DNA from: Nocardia brasiliensis ATCC 700358
GTDB lineage: Bacteria; Actinomycetota; Actinomycetes; Mycobacteriales; Mycobacteriaceae
Length of the DNA stretch: 64,000 nucleotides
Direction of reading: 5' to 3'
NCBI RefSeq assembly: GCF_000250675.2
Contig: NC_018681.1
Location: forward strand, 7,564,001 to 7,628,000
The notes under the pieces: model-generated
The model's input: only the letters and a program-made list of their open reading frames with translations
Database searches by the model: none
What the model was told of the DNA's origin: nothing
Position numbers and translations under genes: made by a program
Shown: positions 32,711-41,927 of the stretch, piece by piece
Numbering within the stretch: the stretch's first letter is position 1
How the letters are laid out: each line of letters begins with the position of its first letter

Positions 32711-34921
32711 TCAGACGCGAGCGGATTCGAGTTCGCGATCCGGTTCGACGGGCTCGATGTGTTTCAGCGCCTCCCCTTCGACATCCACATTCGGCAGGAT
32801 CTTCGCGAGCCACCGGGGCAACCACCAGGCCTTGTCGCCGAGCAGCGCGAGGACCGCCGGGACGAGGGTCATCCGGACGACGAACGCGTCGAAGAAAACC
32901 GCCGACGCGAGCCCCAGCCCCATCATCTTGATCATCGGTTCGCCGCCGCCGATGAATCCGGCGAACACCGCGATCATGATGGCCGCCGCGGCGGCGACCA
33001 CCCGTGCGCTGTGCCGGAACCCGGTGACGATGGCGTCGTGCGCGCTCTCGCCGTGCGCGAAGGCCTCGCGCATCCGGGTGACCAGGAAGACCTCGTAGTC
33101 CATCGCGAGCCCGAACACCACACCGATCAGGAAGATCGGCATCATGCTCATCACCGGCCCGGTCTGTTCGACGCCGAGCAGGTTCGCCAGCCAGCCCCAC
33201 TGGAACACCGCGACGATCACGCCGAAGGCCGCGCCCACCGAGAGCAGGAAGCCCAGCGCCGCTTTGATCGGCACCGCGATCGAGCGGAACACCACCATCA
33301 GCAGCAGCACGGCCAGCCCGACGACGATGGCCAGGTACGGCAGCAGCGCGTCCGCCAACTTCTGCGACACGTCGATATTCATCGCGGTCGCACCGGTGAC
33401 CAGCATGGTCGCCCCCGTCGCCGTCCGCAGGTCGCCTGCCGCGTCGCGCACCGCGTGGACCAGGTCCTTGGTCTCGGTGGTGGACGGACCGGTGGCGGGC
33501 ACCACCGTGAGCACCGCGGCGTCCCCGGCCTGATTGAACGAGGCCGGCACGACCGACACCACGCCCTCGGTCGTGGTCAGTGTCTTCGTCGCCTGTTCCA
33601 CCGCGGCCTTCGGGTCGGCGACACCCGCGACATCGATCGCGACGGTGAGTGGCCCGTTGAAGCCGGGACCGAAGCCTGTCGCGAGCGCGTCGTAGGCGCG
33701 CCGCTGAGTCGTCGAGGTGGGTTGCGCTTCGTCGCCCGGCAACCCGAGTTCGAGGCTGCGCACCGGCAAGGCCAAGGCCCCCATGCCGATCAGGCCGATC
33801 AGCAACACCAGCACCGGTCTGCGGACGATGATCTGTGCCCACCGCGTCCCCATTGCGGGTTTCGCAGTCGGCCGGGTCGCGTCGACCGCGCGCCGGTCGG
33901 CCACGGTGCTCTTGCGGAAAGCCCGCGGCATGACCGCCTGCTGGAAGAAGCCGAGCAGTGCGGGCAGCAGCGTCAATGCGATCACCACGGCGACGGCCAC
34001 CGTGCCCGCGGCCGCCAGGCCCATCGTGGTGAGCGCGGGAATGCCGACCACGGCGAGCCCGGCCAGCGCGATGACCACGGTGAGCCCGGCGAAAACCACC
34101 GCGGAACCCGCGGTTCCGACGGCACGGCCCGCGGCTTCCACGGCGCTGTAGCCCTGCGCGCGCTCGCTCCGGTACCGCGAGACGATGAACAGCGCGTAGT
34201 CGATGCCGACCGCGAGCCCGAGCATCATCGCCAGGGTGGTGGTCGTGGTGGACAGCCCGATCGCGACGATGGCGGCGATGCCCACACCGATCCCGATCAG
34301 GGCGGTGAGCAGGGGCAGCCCGGCGGCCGCGAACGCGCCGAAGGTGATCAGCAAAACCACGGCCGCGATGGCGATTCCGATGATCTCGGTGGCGCCGCCC
34401 ATTTCCGGCTCGGCCATCAGCGCGGTCCCGCCCACCTCCACGGTGACACCCGCGGACTTGCCCGCGTCGATCGCGTCGGTGAGCGCCGTCTTCGTCGCGT
34501 CGGTGAGGTTCTGCGTGGTTTCGCCGTAGCTGACCGTCGCGTAGGCCGTCGTGCCGTCTTTGCTCACCGCCCCGGTCTGGAACGGGTCGAGTACGCCCTT
34601 CACCTGGGCGCCGCCCCCGACATCGGACAGGATCTGCTCGACCGCGGCCTTGACCGGCTCGGCGCCGACCTGCTCGCCCGCCGGGGCCACGAAGACGATC
34701 CGGGCCTGTGCCCCATCGGATTTGGTTCCCGGGAAACGTGCGCCGAGCAGGTCGAACGCCTGCTGTGACTCGGTGCCAGGGATCGAGAAGGTGTCCGGCG
34801 GCGGCTTCGGTGCATTGAGCGCCCCGGCCACCACGGCGGCCATCACGCCCAGCCAGAGCAGCACGACCAGCCGCCGTTTCTCGAACGCGAACCGGCCCAG
34901 CCGGTAGAGGAATTTCGCCAT
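32711..34921 (-). CDS. MMPL-family RND transporter
   Basis: A 736-aa protein with the internal duplication of MMPL/RND exporters: helix 1, a ~150-residue outer domain, six helices, then a second domain and six more helices. GLAVGIDYALFIVSRYRSE and VVFGLAMDYEVFLVTRMREA carry the Asp-Tyr pairs of the proton relay, with the usual R-E/S-E ends. It exports lipids or drugs in other actinobacteria. Followed downstream by the kinase/regulator pair, which likely senses envelope stress or the substrate. Confidence 0.94.
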   Translation of the reverse strand: MAKFLYRLGRFAFEKRRLVVLLWLGVMAAVVAGALNAPKPPPDTFSIPGTESQQAFDLLGARFPGTKSDGAQARIVFVAPAGEQVGAEPVKAAVEQILSDVGGGAQVKGVLDPFQTGAVSKDGTTAYATVSYGETTQNLTDATKTALTDAIDAGKSAGVTVEVGGTALMAEPEMGGATEIIGIAIAAVVLLITFGAFAAAGLPLLTALIGIGVGIAAIVAIGLSTTTTTLAMMLGLAVGIDYALFIVSRYRSERAQGYSAVEAAGRAVGTAGSAVVFAGLTVVIALAGLAVVGIPALTTMGLAAAGTVAVAVVIALTLLPALLGFFQQAVMPRAFRKSTVADRRAVDATRPTAKPAMGTRWAQIIVRRPVLVLLIGLIGMGALALPVRSLELGLPGDEAQPTSTTQRRAYDALATGFGPGFNGPLTVAIDVAGVADPKAAVEQATKTLTTTEGVVSVVPASFNQAGDAAVLTVVPATGPSTTETKDLVHAVRDAAGDLRTATGATMLVTGATAMNIDVSQKLADALLPYLAIVVGLAVLLLMVVFRSIAVPIKAALGFLLSVGAAFGVIVAVFQWGWLANLLGVEQTGPVMSMMPIFLIGVVFGLAMDYEVFLVTRMREAFAHGESAHDAIVTGFRHSARVVAAAAAIMIAVFAGFIGGGEPMIKMMGLGLASAVFFDAFVVRMTLVPAVLALLGDKAWWLPRWLAKILPNVDVEGEALKHIEPVEPDRELESARV

Positions 34922-35094
34922 GCCGCCATGGTCGTGGGACGGTTCCGTAGTCCGCGTCGTGCGAAAGCAGGCTGTTGCGACTACTGCATTCGCAGTACGT
35001 TCTCACTGATGAACAGGGCACCGGGCGGTGGCGAGCAGCGAGGCACTAGATACGGTGATGTCCGGTCAGTATTCGTGCGATGAGGGAAGATCAC

Positions 35095-36414
35095 ATGGTG
35101 TCGGTGGATCCCAATGCGGCTGTTCCCGTTCATGTTCCAGAACCTGGCTGGAAGCTGCTGTGGAAGACGCTCTTCGGGATGGTCGCGACGTTCGCGTTCG
35201 CGCTACCTGTGTTGATGGTGGCCGTACGCCTGATCGACGGCGGCGGCCCGTGGTGGCTGACCGGTCATCACCTGACCACGGCGCAGTGGTACGAGGCGGT
35301 GCGCAACACCGTGGCGGTCGTGGCGCTGACCGTGGCCGGCGGGGCCGCCTATCTGGCCATTCGGCGGCAGCGCACCGCGGACTCGACGCAGCACACCGCC
35401 GCTCATGCCGTCGCTCTCATCGCGGAAGCGAACCGACTCGCCACGGCGGCGCAGGAGATCGCCGCGAAGGCACAGCAGACCTCGGCCGACGCGCTGGTCG
35501 TCAGCAACAAGCAGTACGAATTGGCCGCCGCGCAGCATGACGCGGCCGCGATCCGCGATCTGCGCACCCGGTTCACCACCACCTCGGGACAACTCGCGCA
35601 CGCGTCGCCGGCGGTCCGGATGGCGGGCGTGTACGCGATGGCTGCCCTGGCCGACGACTGGCACGCCCGCGGCAACCACGCCGAAGTACAGGTGTGCGTC
35701 GACGTGCTCTGCGGGTATCTGCGGCTGCCCTACACGCCCGATCCCGACTGCGAGCGCAGCCAGAACGGTCTCGAGGTGCGCAAGACCATCGTGCGGGTCA
35801 TCGCCGCGCACCTGGTGCCCGCCGCCGAGCATCCGTGGTCGGATCGGGACTTCGATCTGACCGGGGCCTACCTGGCCGACGCCGACTTCAGCTCGTCGCA
35901 GTTCCGTGGCCGCAACACCTTCAACGACACGGTGTTCGCCGGAAAATACGCGTCGTTCAACGGCGCGAGGTTCTACGACAAGACCTGGTTCGAGGGCGTG
36001 ACCTTCGCCGGGCCCGCCGACTTCGGCGGCGCGCGGTTCGACGAGGAGGTCTCCTACCGCAACGCCACCTTCGCCGGATTGACCCGCTTCTCCGAAACCG
36101 AGTTCGCCGGGTCCAACACCTGGTTCGACGGCGCGACACTGGACGGCGCAACCAGTTTCGCGGACGCGATCTTCGGTGGTGAAGGGGTCTCCTTCCACAA
36201 GACGAAGTTCCAGAAGCACACCTCGTTCATCGGCGCCGCGTTCAACGGCTGGCACACCAGTTTCGACGCGGCCGTCTTCACCGGGCCCACCATCTCGTTC
36301 GAGCGCCCCGCCGCATGGCGGATGTTGACCTTCGACTGGGATCACGTCCCGGGAGCCCAGCCCCCCAACGTGTTGCCGAACAAATGGCCCCCGGCGGTGC
36401 AACCGACCGCCTGA
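35095..36414 (+). CDS. Pentapeptide-repeat membrane protein
   Basis: A 439-aa protein with two membrane helices (~residues 22-46 and 70-92), a helical cytoplasmic linker (AVALIAEANRLATAAQEIAA) and a C-terminal pentapeptide-type right-handed helix with repeats of the form A/G-x-F-x-x (ADFSSSQF, ASFNGARF, ADFGGARF, TSFADAIF). Such proteins are common in actinobacteria; function unknown. ATG at 35095 or 35080. Divergent from the MMPL gene. Confidence 0.85.
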   Translation: MVSVDPNAAVPVHVPEPGWKLLWKTLFGMVATFAFALPVLMVAVRLIDGGGPWWLTGHHLTTAQWYEAVRNTVAVVALTVAGGAAYLAIRRQRTADSTQHTAAHAVALIAEANRLATAAQEIAAKAQQTSADALVVSNKQYELAAAQHDAAAIRDLRTRFTTTSGQLAHASPAVRMAGVYAMAALADDWHARGNHAEVQVCVDVLCGYLRLPYTPDPDCERSQNGLEVRKTIVRVIAAHLVPAAEHPWSDRDFDLTGAYLADADFSSSQFRGRNTFNDTVFAGKYASFNGARFYDKTWFEGVTFAGPADFGGARFDEEVSYRNATFAGLTRFSETEFAGSNTWFDGATLDGATSFADAIFGGEGVSFHKTKFQKHTSFIGAAFNGWHTSFDAAVFTGPTISFERPAAWRMLTFDWDHVPGAQPPNVLPNKWPPAVQPTA

Positions 36415-36568
36415 CAGATCGCCCGGATTCGGCCACTCTCGACACCGAGGTGGCGAACGCCCACCCCTGCGTGGTGCCCGACCACTCCTGGGGTTCGTGG
36501 CTCAGCCCGCTCCTGCTGCGTTGAATTGCCTCAACAGGCACACACCCGGCAACCTCCAGGAGCACCCG

Positions 36569-37039
36569 TTGACTACACCGTCCACCACCAAGAAGCTCGC
36601 GACGACAACGTTGCTCGTCGCCGGACTCGCCGCCCTCACCACCCTCGTCGCACCCGCCGCGCACGCGGCCAACGGCGTCGAGGGAAGTATCAGCAGTCCC
36701 GCCGCGGGCACGGTGACGCTCGGGTGGCGGGTCTACCTTCCTGCGGGCAGCACCGCGACCTGCGACATGGTCGTCGAGAACAGCGTCGGCACCACCGGGA
36801 CGTACCGGGAATTCGACTACTCGGCCATCGGCGGCTCGGCCAATCATCAAGGGCGCTGGGTCAGTGACTCGTTCCAGACCTCGGCGCCCGCGGGTAGCAC
36901 CGCGTACGGCGATGTCTACTGCACCTTCCTGAAGACCGATGGACAAGCCACCACCGGTCAATGGCAAGGCAGCACCGCGGTCAAGATCGTGGTCAGAGGC
37001 GGTGCCCCGACCATCCCGCCCGGCGGCGGGGTGGGCTGA
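36569..37039 (+). CDS. Secreted hypothetical protein
   Basis: A 156-aa exported protein. After a TTG start (CCAGGAG 8 nt upstream) comes a basic stretch, the hydrophobic LLVAGLAALTTLVAP and the cleavage site AHA-A. The mature domain has two Cys and a beta-rich pattern, with a Pro/Gly end (TIPPGGGVG). No family recognised. Confidence 0.65.
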   Translation: MTTPSTTKKLATTTLLVAGLAALTTLVAPAAHAANGVEGSISSPAAGTVTLGWRVYLPAGSTATCDMVVENSVGTTGTYREFDYSAIGGSANHQGRWVSDSFQTSAPAGSTAYGDVYCTFLKTDGQATTGQWQGSTAVKIVVRGGAPTIPPGGGVG

Positions 37040-37152
37040 ACATTTCCGGCCCGGCGGACGGATTCCGAGGACAACGCCGTACGAAATAGCTACTCTCCGA
37101 AGAAATTACGAGTGGCCAGGGTGTGACCGGCCGCTCGAGGTCGGAGGGCGAA

Positions 37153-38757
37153 GTGAAATCCACCAGGTGGGCAGCGTTATTGGTGACGGCCGCGTTGGCG
37201 ATAGGCCTGACGGCCTGCTCGTCCGGCGGGGACGATGCGGCGGCGGGCGTGGTGACCGCGAACGGCGGTGAGCCGCAACATCCGCTGGTGCCGACGAACA
37301 CCAACGAGAACCAGGGCGGGCGCGTGGTCGACCGCCTGTTCGCCGGGCTGAAGTACTACGACGCCGACGGTAAGGCCCACAACGAGGTCGCCGAGGCGAT
37401 CGAGTCGGCCGATCGGCGGCACTATCGGATCACCCTCGAACCGGGCTGGACGTTCACCGACGGCACCCCGGTGACCGCGAAATCGTTTGTGGACGCGTGG
37501 AATTACGGCGCGCTGAGCACCAATGCGCAACTGCAGAGCTGGATCTTCGCCTCGATCGTCGGCTATGACGAGGTATCGGTGGATCCCCCGAAGGCGCAGA
37601 CGATGTCGGGGCTGAAGGTGGTCGACGAGCGCACGTTCACCGTCGATCTCACCCGCCCGTCGATCGATTTCGAACTCTCCCTCGGCTTCACGCCGTTCTT
37701 CCCGCTGCCCGAGGTGGCCTATCGGGATATGAAAGCGTTCGGCGAGCGTCCGGTCGGCAACGGCCCGTACAAGTTCGCGAACGACAACGCCTGGCAGCAC
37801 AACGTGCAGATCGATCTCGCACCCAATCCGGACTACCGCGGCAACCGTCCGGCCAAGAACAAGGGCTTGCGGTTCGTGATGTACGCGACCTACGAGACCG
37901 CGTACGCGGACCTGCTGGCCGGCAACCTCGACCTGCTCGACACCATCCCTGACAACGCGCTGACCAGCTTCAACTCCGACCTCGGCGACCGCGCCATCCA
38001 TAAGGCGACGGCACGATACGAGCACATCGGATTCCAGCCCACCGTGCCGCATTTCGGCGGCGCGGAAGGCGTGCTGCGCCGCAAAGCGATCTCGCTGTCC
38101 ATCAATCGCCAGCAGATCGCCGACACCATCTGGCACGGAACCAAGGTTCCGGCAAAGGATTTCACCTCGGCCAGCTTGCCCGGCTACAACGGCAGTCTGC
38201 CCGGCGTGGAACTGCTCACGTACAACCCCGACGAGGCGCGGCGACTGTGGGAGCAGGCCAACGCCATCGCGCCGTGGACGGGCCGCTTCGAGATCGCCTA
38301 CAACGCCGACGGCGGCCATCAGGCCTGGATCGAAGCCGTCGCGAACAGCGTCAAGAACACCCTCGGCATCGATGCCCTGGGCGCGCCCTACCCGACGTTC
38401 AAGCCGCTGCGGGACGCGATCGTCGGTAAATCCATCCGCACCGCGTTCCGCAACGCCTGGCAGGGCGACTACCCGACGATGCTGAATTTCTTGATGCCGC
38501 AGTATCTCTCCGATTCGGCGAGCAACGACATCGGCTACGTCAACCCGGAATTCGACAAGATCATCGCGACCGCGCTGGCCGCGCCCACCCCGGAGGAGTC
38601 CTACGCGCACATCGCGAAGGCGCAGGCCATCCTGTTCCAGGACATGCCCGACATTCCGGTGTTCGACGACAACAACAATGCGGGGCATTCGGACCAGGTG
38701 CGTCAGGCGAAGCTGACCTGGAACGGTCTGTTCGCCTACGAAGGCGTCGAAAAGTAG
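37153..38757 (+). CDS. Peptide/oligopeptide-binding lipoprotein (SBP family 5)
   Basis: A 534-aa solute-binding lipoprotein of the OppA/DppA family. The signal peptide ends in the lipobox LTACS. Family motifs include EPGWTFTDGTPVTAKSFVDA (substrate-binding lobe), GNGPYKF and LRRKAISLSINRQQIAD. It delivers peptides to an ABC permease, but no permease or ATPase genes are next to it. GTG at 37153 has GGAGGG upstream. Ends before a strong hairpin. Confidence 0.93.
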   Translation: MKSTRWAALLVTAALAIGLTACSSGGDDAAAGVVTANGGEPQHPLVPTNTNENQGGRVVDRLFAGLKYYDADGKAHNEVAEAIESADRRHYRITLEPGWTFTDGTPVTAKSFVDAWNYGALSTNAQLQSWIFASIVGYDEVSVDPPKAQTMSGLKVVDERTFTVDLTRPSIDFELSLGFTPFFPLPEVAYRDMKAFGERPVGNGPYKFANDNAWQHNVQIDLAPNPDYRGNRPAKNKGLRFVMYATYETAYADLLAGNLDLLDTIPDNALTSFNSDLGDRAIHKATARYEHIGFQPTVPHFGGAEGVLRRKAISLSINRQQIADTIWHGTKVPAKDFTSASLPGYNGSLPGVELLTYNPDEARRLWEQANAIAPWTGRFEIAYNADGGHQAWIEAVANSVKNTLGIDALGAPYPTFKPLRDAIVGKSIRTAFRNAWQGDYPTMLNFLMPQYLSDSASNDIGYVNPEFDKIIATALAAPTPEESYAHIAKAQAILFQDMPDIPVFDDNNNAGHSDQVRQAKLTWNGLFAYEGVEK

Positions 38758-38789
38758 TGCTCGGCAGGTGAACCGGCGGAACCGGACAA

Positions 38790-38830
38790 GCGACGGCCGG
38801 TCGATCCCAGTGGGATCGACCGGCCGTCGC
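38790..38830. terminator. Perfect 41-nt palindrome, bidirectional terminator
   Basis: Two 20-nt arms, the left starting GCGACGGCCGG and ending ATCCCA, the right its exact complement, around a single G. It lies between the convergent lipoprotein gene and the small secreted-protein gene and can serve both strands. No T-tract. Confidence 0.85.
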
Positions 38831-38851
38831 CGCCGGCGGGCAGCCGCTGCG

Positions 38852-39055
38852 TCAGAAGGAGCAGTCCGCGGGACGACCCGCCCAACCGCCCTTCAGGAAT
38901 CGGATCACGGCGCAGAAGATATCCGCCGACGACCCCTGGACATAGGTCGCGGTCGAGGTCGTATCGGCCGGTGCGGCAATGGGTTCCGCCGCGGCCAGTC
39001 CGGCCGGCGCGAGCAGGCCCGCCGTCAGGGCGGCGACAACGATGAGCTTTTTCAC
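38852..39055 (-). CDS. Small secreted protein
   Basis: A 67-aa protein: KKLIVVAALTAGLLAPAGLAAA is a signal peptide (visible as LIVVAALTAGLLAPAG), and the mature part has two Cys (IFCAVIRF, PADCSF), perhaps one disulphide. GTG start at 39055 with AGAGGA upstream. Function unknown. Confidence 0.6.
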   Translation of the reverse strand: MKKLIVVAALTAGLLAPAGLAAAEPIAAPADTTSTATYVQGSSADIFCAVIRFLKGGWAGRPADCSF

Positions 39056-39182
39056 AAGAGTGTCCTCTTCGTCGGGAGACAGGAACACGATCCATGATGG
39101 CGCGCTGTACGCGGTACCCCCAGGTTTGGGGGGGCTCGAACAGAGTCGGCGCGCACCGCACCAAATGAGCTGGATCCGGGGA

Positions 39183-40145
39183 TCAGGTGGCTGCGGTGGC
39201 GGCGTAGCGGCGGGCCAAATGGGCGAAAGCTGCTGTCAGCTCGGCGGGCCCCACGACCTCGATATCGGCGTCGAACAAACCGAGCGCGCCGGCCAGGGCG
39301 GGCCATGACCAGGAGTCCAGCACCACTCGGCAGCGGTCCGGACCGAGGTCCTCGACTATCCCGTCGTGCAGAAACGGTGACACCTCGGCGGCGGGCCGGG
39401 CCAGAATCACCTCGCCTCGGCATGGCCGCCCGCCCGACCCGTCGGAACCGGCGAACCTGCTCGCGACGAACGCCGCCACATTCGCGCCCGGCAAGTCGCG
39501 AGGGACGAACCGCGGGCCGGTCGGGGTGCGCGGCGAGATCCGGTCGGCGCGGAAGATCCGCCAGTCGTCGCGGTCCAGGTCCCACGCCACGAGGTACCAG
39601 CGACCACCCCGGGTCACGAGGTGGTGCGGCTCAACTCGCCGCGGCTGCGTAACCGCCGAAGAGCCCGCACTGACGTAGTCGAAGCGCAGCACCTCGTTGG
39701 CGTGCACGGCCGCGCTGATCGCCAGCAACACCGCACTGTCGAGCGGCGGTGCGGCGGGGTGCGCGACGGCGGTGACCTGAAGGGTGTCGATGCGGTGGCG
39801 CAGCCGTGCGGGCATCACCTGCCGGAGGGTGTGCAGCGCCCGCACCGCGCCCTCCTCGATGCCGGCCCCGGCGGTGGTAGCCAGCTGGAGCGCCACGGTC
39901 AGTGCGACGGCTTGTTCGTCGTCGAACAGCAGCGGCGGCAGTTGCGTGCCCGCGCCGAGCCGGTATCCGCCCTCCGGTCCCTTGGTGGTGACGATGGGGT
40001 AGCCGAGTTCGCGCAAGCGGTCGACGTCGCGGCGCACGGTGCGCGGACTGACCTCCAGCCGCTCGGCCAGCAAGGTCCCCGGCCAGTCCCGGCGCGCCTG
40101 CAACAGCGACAGCAACGTCAGCAGCCGTGCGGAAGTTTTCGGCAT
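39183..40145 (-). CDS. WYL-domain transcriptional regulator
   Basis: A 320-aa regulator: N-terminal HTH_11 with LLAERLEVSPRTVRRDVDRL, the wing KGPEGGYRLG, and a WYL domain with VTRGGRWYLVAWDLDRDDWR and a WCX end. WYL domains bind nucleotides or small ligands. ATG at 40145; longer in-frame extension would overlap the divergent VOC gene and is not likely. The VOC gene begins 90 bp away and is the probable target. Confidence 0.92.
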   Translation of the reverse strand: MPKTSARLLTLLSLLQARRDWPGTLLAERLEVSPRTVRRDVDRLRELGYPIVTTKGPEGGYRLGAGTQLPPLLFDDEQAVALTVALQLATTAGAGIEEGAVRALHTLRQVMPARLRHRIDTLQVTAVAHPAAPPLDSAVLLAISAAVHANEVLRFDYVSAGSSAVTQPRRVEPHHLVTRGGRWYLVAWDLDRDDWRIFRADRISPRTPTGPRFVPRDLPGANVAAFVASRFAGSDGSGGRPCRGEVILARPAAEVSPFLHDGIVEDLGPDRCRVVLDSWSWPALAGALGLFDADIEVVGPAELTAAFAHLARRYAATAAT

Positions 40146-40235
40146 ATTTCTGATTCTGCCGGAAGTAGCGGACACAACCTGACCGCTTCTCTTGCGACCG
40201 TGGTCTCGGCAGCAAGTCGACAAAGAGGAGTAAGC

Positions 40236-40658
40236 ATGTCCGTCACGACCACCACCCACCTGAACTTCCGCGGCGACGCACGCGCGGCACTGGAGTTCTA
40301 TCAGTCCGTGTTCGGCGGCCACCTCGCCGTCGTCACCTACAAGGATGCGGGGGACGTCGAGGACGAGTCCGCGGCCGACCAGGTGATGTGGGGACAGGTG
40401 CTGGCCGAGAACGGCTTTCACGTGATGGCCTACGACGTGCCCGCGCGGATGAGCTACCGCCAGGGCGAGAATTCGTTCTTCGTTTCCCTGCGCGGCGAGA
40501 CCGCCGAGGAGATCACCGGATACTGGGAAACACTGCGCGCCGACGCGACCGTCGTGGTCCCGCTGGGACCGGCGGGTTGGGCGCCCGCCTATGGGATGCT
40601 GCGTGACCGCTTCGGTGTCGTCTGGGTTCTCGATGTCATCAGCGGATACAACGGATAG
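40236..40658 (+). CDS. VOC-family (PhnB-like) protein
   Basis: A 140-aa glyoxalase/bleomycin-resistance fold protein. LNFRGDARAALEFYQSVFGG and FGVVWVLDV are typical of the PhnB/DUF899-like branch (3-demethylubiquinone-9 methyltransferase-like). Some metal ligands are not clear, so enzymatic role is open. AAAGAGGAG precedes the ATG. Pairs with the divergent WYL regulator, a frequent actinobacterial arrangement. Confidence 0.9.
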   Translation: MSVTTTTHLNFRGDARAALEFYQSVFGGHLAVVTYKDAGDVEDESAADQVMWGQVLAENGFHVMAYDVPARMSYRQGENSFFVSLRGETAEEITGYWETLRADATVVVPLGPAGWAPAYGMLRDRFGVVWVLDVISGYNG

Positions 40659-40777
40659 CGCCACCTCGTGCGGGGTGGGAGCCGCGCTCTCGCCCCGGCG
40701 GCCCATCTGATGACCGAGAGGACACCAACGATGAGAACACGCACCAGCGGACGGGTCGCTCGCGGCGGCATGATCGG

Positions 40778-41875
40778 ATGACGATACTGACGACCCGGGC
40801 GCTCAACCGGGCCACGCTCGCCCGGCAAATGCTGCTCGACCGTGCCGAGATATCCACACTCGATGCCGTCGCCCACCTGTGCGGACTGCAAGCGCAAGAG
40901 CCACAGGAACCGTTCCTCGGACTCTGGTCGCGGATGCGCGCGTTCGAGCCCGCCGTGCTCGACGAGCTGCTCACCGAGCGCCGGGTGGTGCGCCTGCATC
41001 TCATGCGCCGTACCGTCCATCTGCTCACCGCCGACGACGCGCTGGCCTGGCGGTCTCGCCACCACGCCATGCTGTGCCAGCGGGTGCTCGGGACCTACCG
41101 CCGCGAACTGGCCGGCGTGGATCTGGACGAACTCGCGGCGGCGGGCAGCGCGCTGCTGGCCGATGGCGCGCCGCGCACCATGGCCGAACTGGCGCGAGAA
41201 CTCACCGACCGCTGGCCGACGCCCGGACCGCGAGCACTCGGTGAAATCCTGATCGCCGCCCTCATCCCGACGGCGCAACTGCCACCGCGCGGGCTGTGGC
41301 GCGCGAAAGCAGGAGCACGTTACCAGCCGCTGGCCATGTGGCTGGGCCGCCCGATCGCCTCGCTTCCGGAGGATCCCGATCTGGTCGGTCGCGCGCTGGT
41401 CCGGCGCTATCTGGCCGCTTTCGGACCGGCGGCCTCGGCCGACCTGCGCGCCTGGTGCGGCCTGGCCGGGCTGCCCGCCGCGGTGCGCGCGGTCCGCGCG
41501 GAGCTGGTGGCCTTCCGCGACGAACGCGGCCGCGAACTGCTCGACCTCCCGGACGCGCCCCGCCCCGACCCGGACACCCCCGCCCCGGTGCGCTTCCTGC
41601 CCGCTTTCGACAACGCGATCCTCGGCTATCACGACCGCAGCCGGATCATCGACGACGAGCACCGCGGCCTGTCGGTCGCCGGTGCGCGCGTCGTGCTGGT
41701 CGACGGCCGGGTCGCGGCCACGTGGACCGAGGAGTCGGGCACCGTGCACGTCGCCCCGCTGCGCCGCTTGTCCCGGGCCGAGTCCACCGCGGTCACCGAG
41801 CAGGGTCGCGAACTCGCGTTGTTCCTCTCCGGCAAAGACAGTCAGCGCGTCCAGGTGGACACGCCTGCGCGCTGA
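40778..41875 (+). CDS. HTH_42 protein, AlkZ-like DNA glycosylase family
   Basis: A 365-aa winged-helix (HTH_42) protein. GLQAQEPQEPFLGLWSRM near residue 36 carries Gln-Ala-Gln, the Q-x-Q motif of AlkZ-like glycosylases, which unhook alkylated or cross-linked DNA in antibiotic producers. A later segment RRTVHLLTADDALAW and VRFLPAFDNAILGYHDRSR match the common actinobacterial family. Activity of this branch is not proven. It stands alone. Confidence 0.8.
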   Translation: MTILTTRALNRATLARQMLLDRAEISTLDAVAHLCGLQAQEPQEPFLGLWSRMRAFEPAVLDELLTERRVVRLHLMRRTVHLLTADDALAWRSRHHAMLCQRVLGTYRRELAGVDLDELAAAGSALLADGAPRTMAELARELTDRWPTPGPRALGEILIAALIPTAQLPPRGLWRAKAGARYQPLAMWLGRPIASLPEDPDLVGRALVRRYLAAFGPAASADLRAWCGLAGLPAAVRAVRAELVAFRDERGRELLDLPDAPRPDPDTPAPVRFLPAFDNAILGYHDRSRIIDDEHRGLSVAGARVVLVDGRVAATWTEESGTVHVAPLRRLSRAESTAVTEQGRELALFLSGKDSQRVQVDTPAR

Positions 41876-41927
41876 TCGGAACCGCGGAAAAGATCGTGCC
41901 ACTGCTCGAGTGGTGCGCGGGGCGCGG

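Noticed and set aside
32588..34768. Long open frame (726 codons) on the plus strand opposite the MMPL gene
   Set aside because: Composition is His/Arg/Gln/Gly-rich without domain pattern, as expected for the complement of a high-GC gene. The minus strand has clear MMPL motifs.
37177..38688. 503-codon frame on the minus strand opposite the peptide-binding lipoprotein
   Set aside because: No motif or signal; the plus strand has a lipobox and family 5 motifs over the same span.
40146..40706. N-terminal extension of the WYL regulator frame across the VOC gene
   Set aside because: It covers the divergent VOC gene in antisense; the ATG at 40145 gives a normal HTH start.
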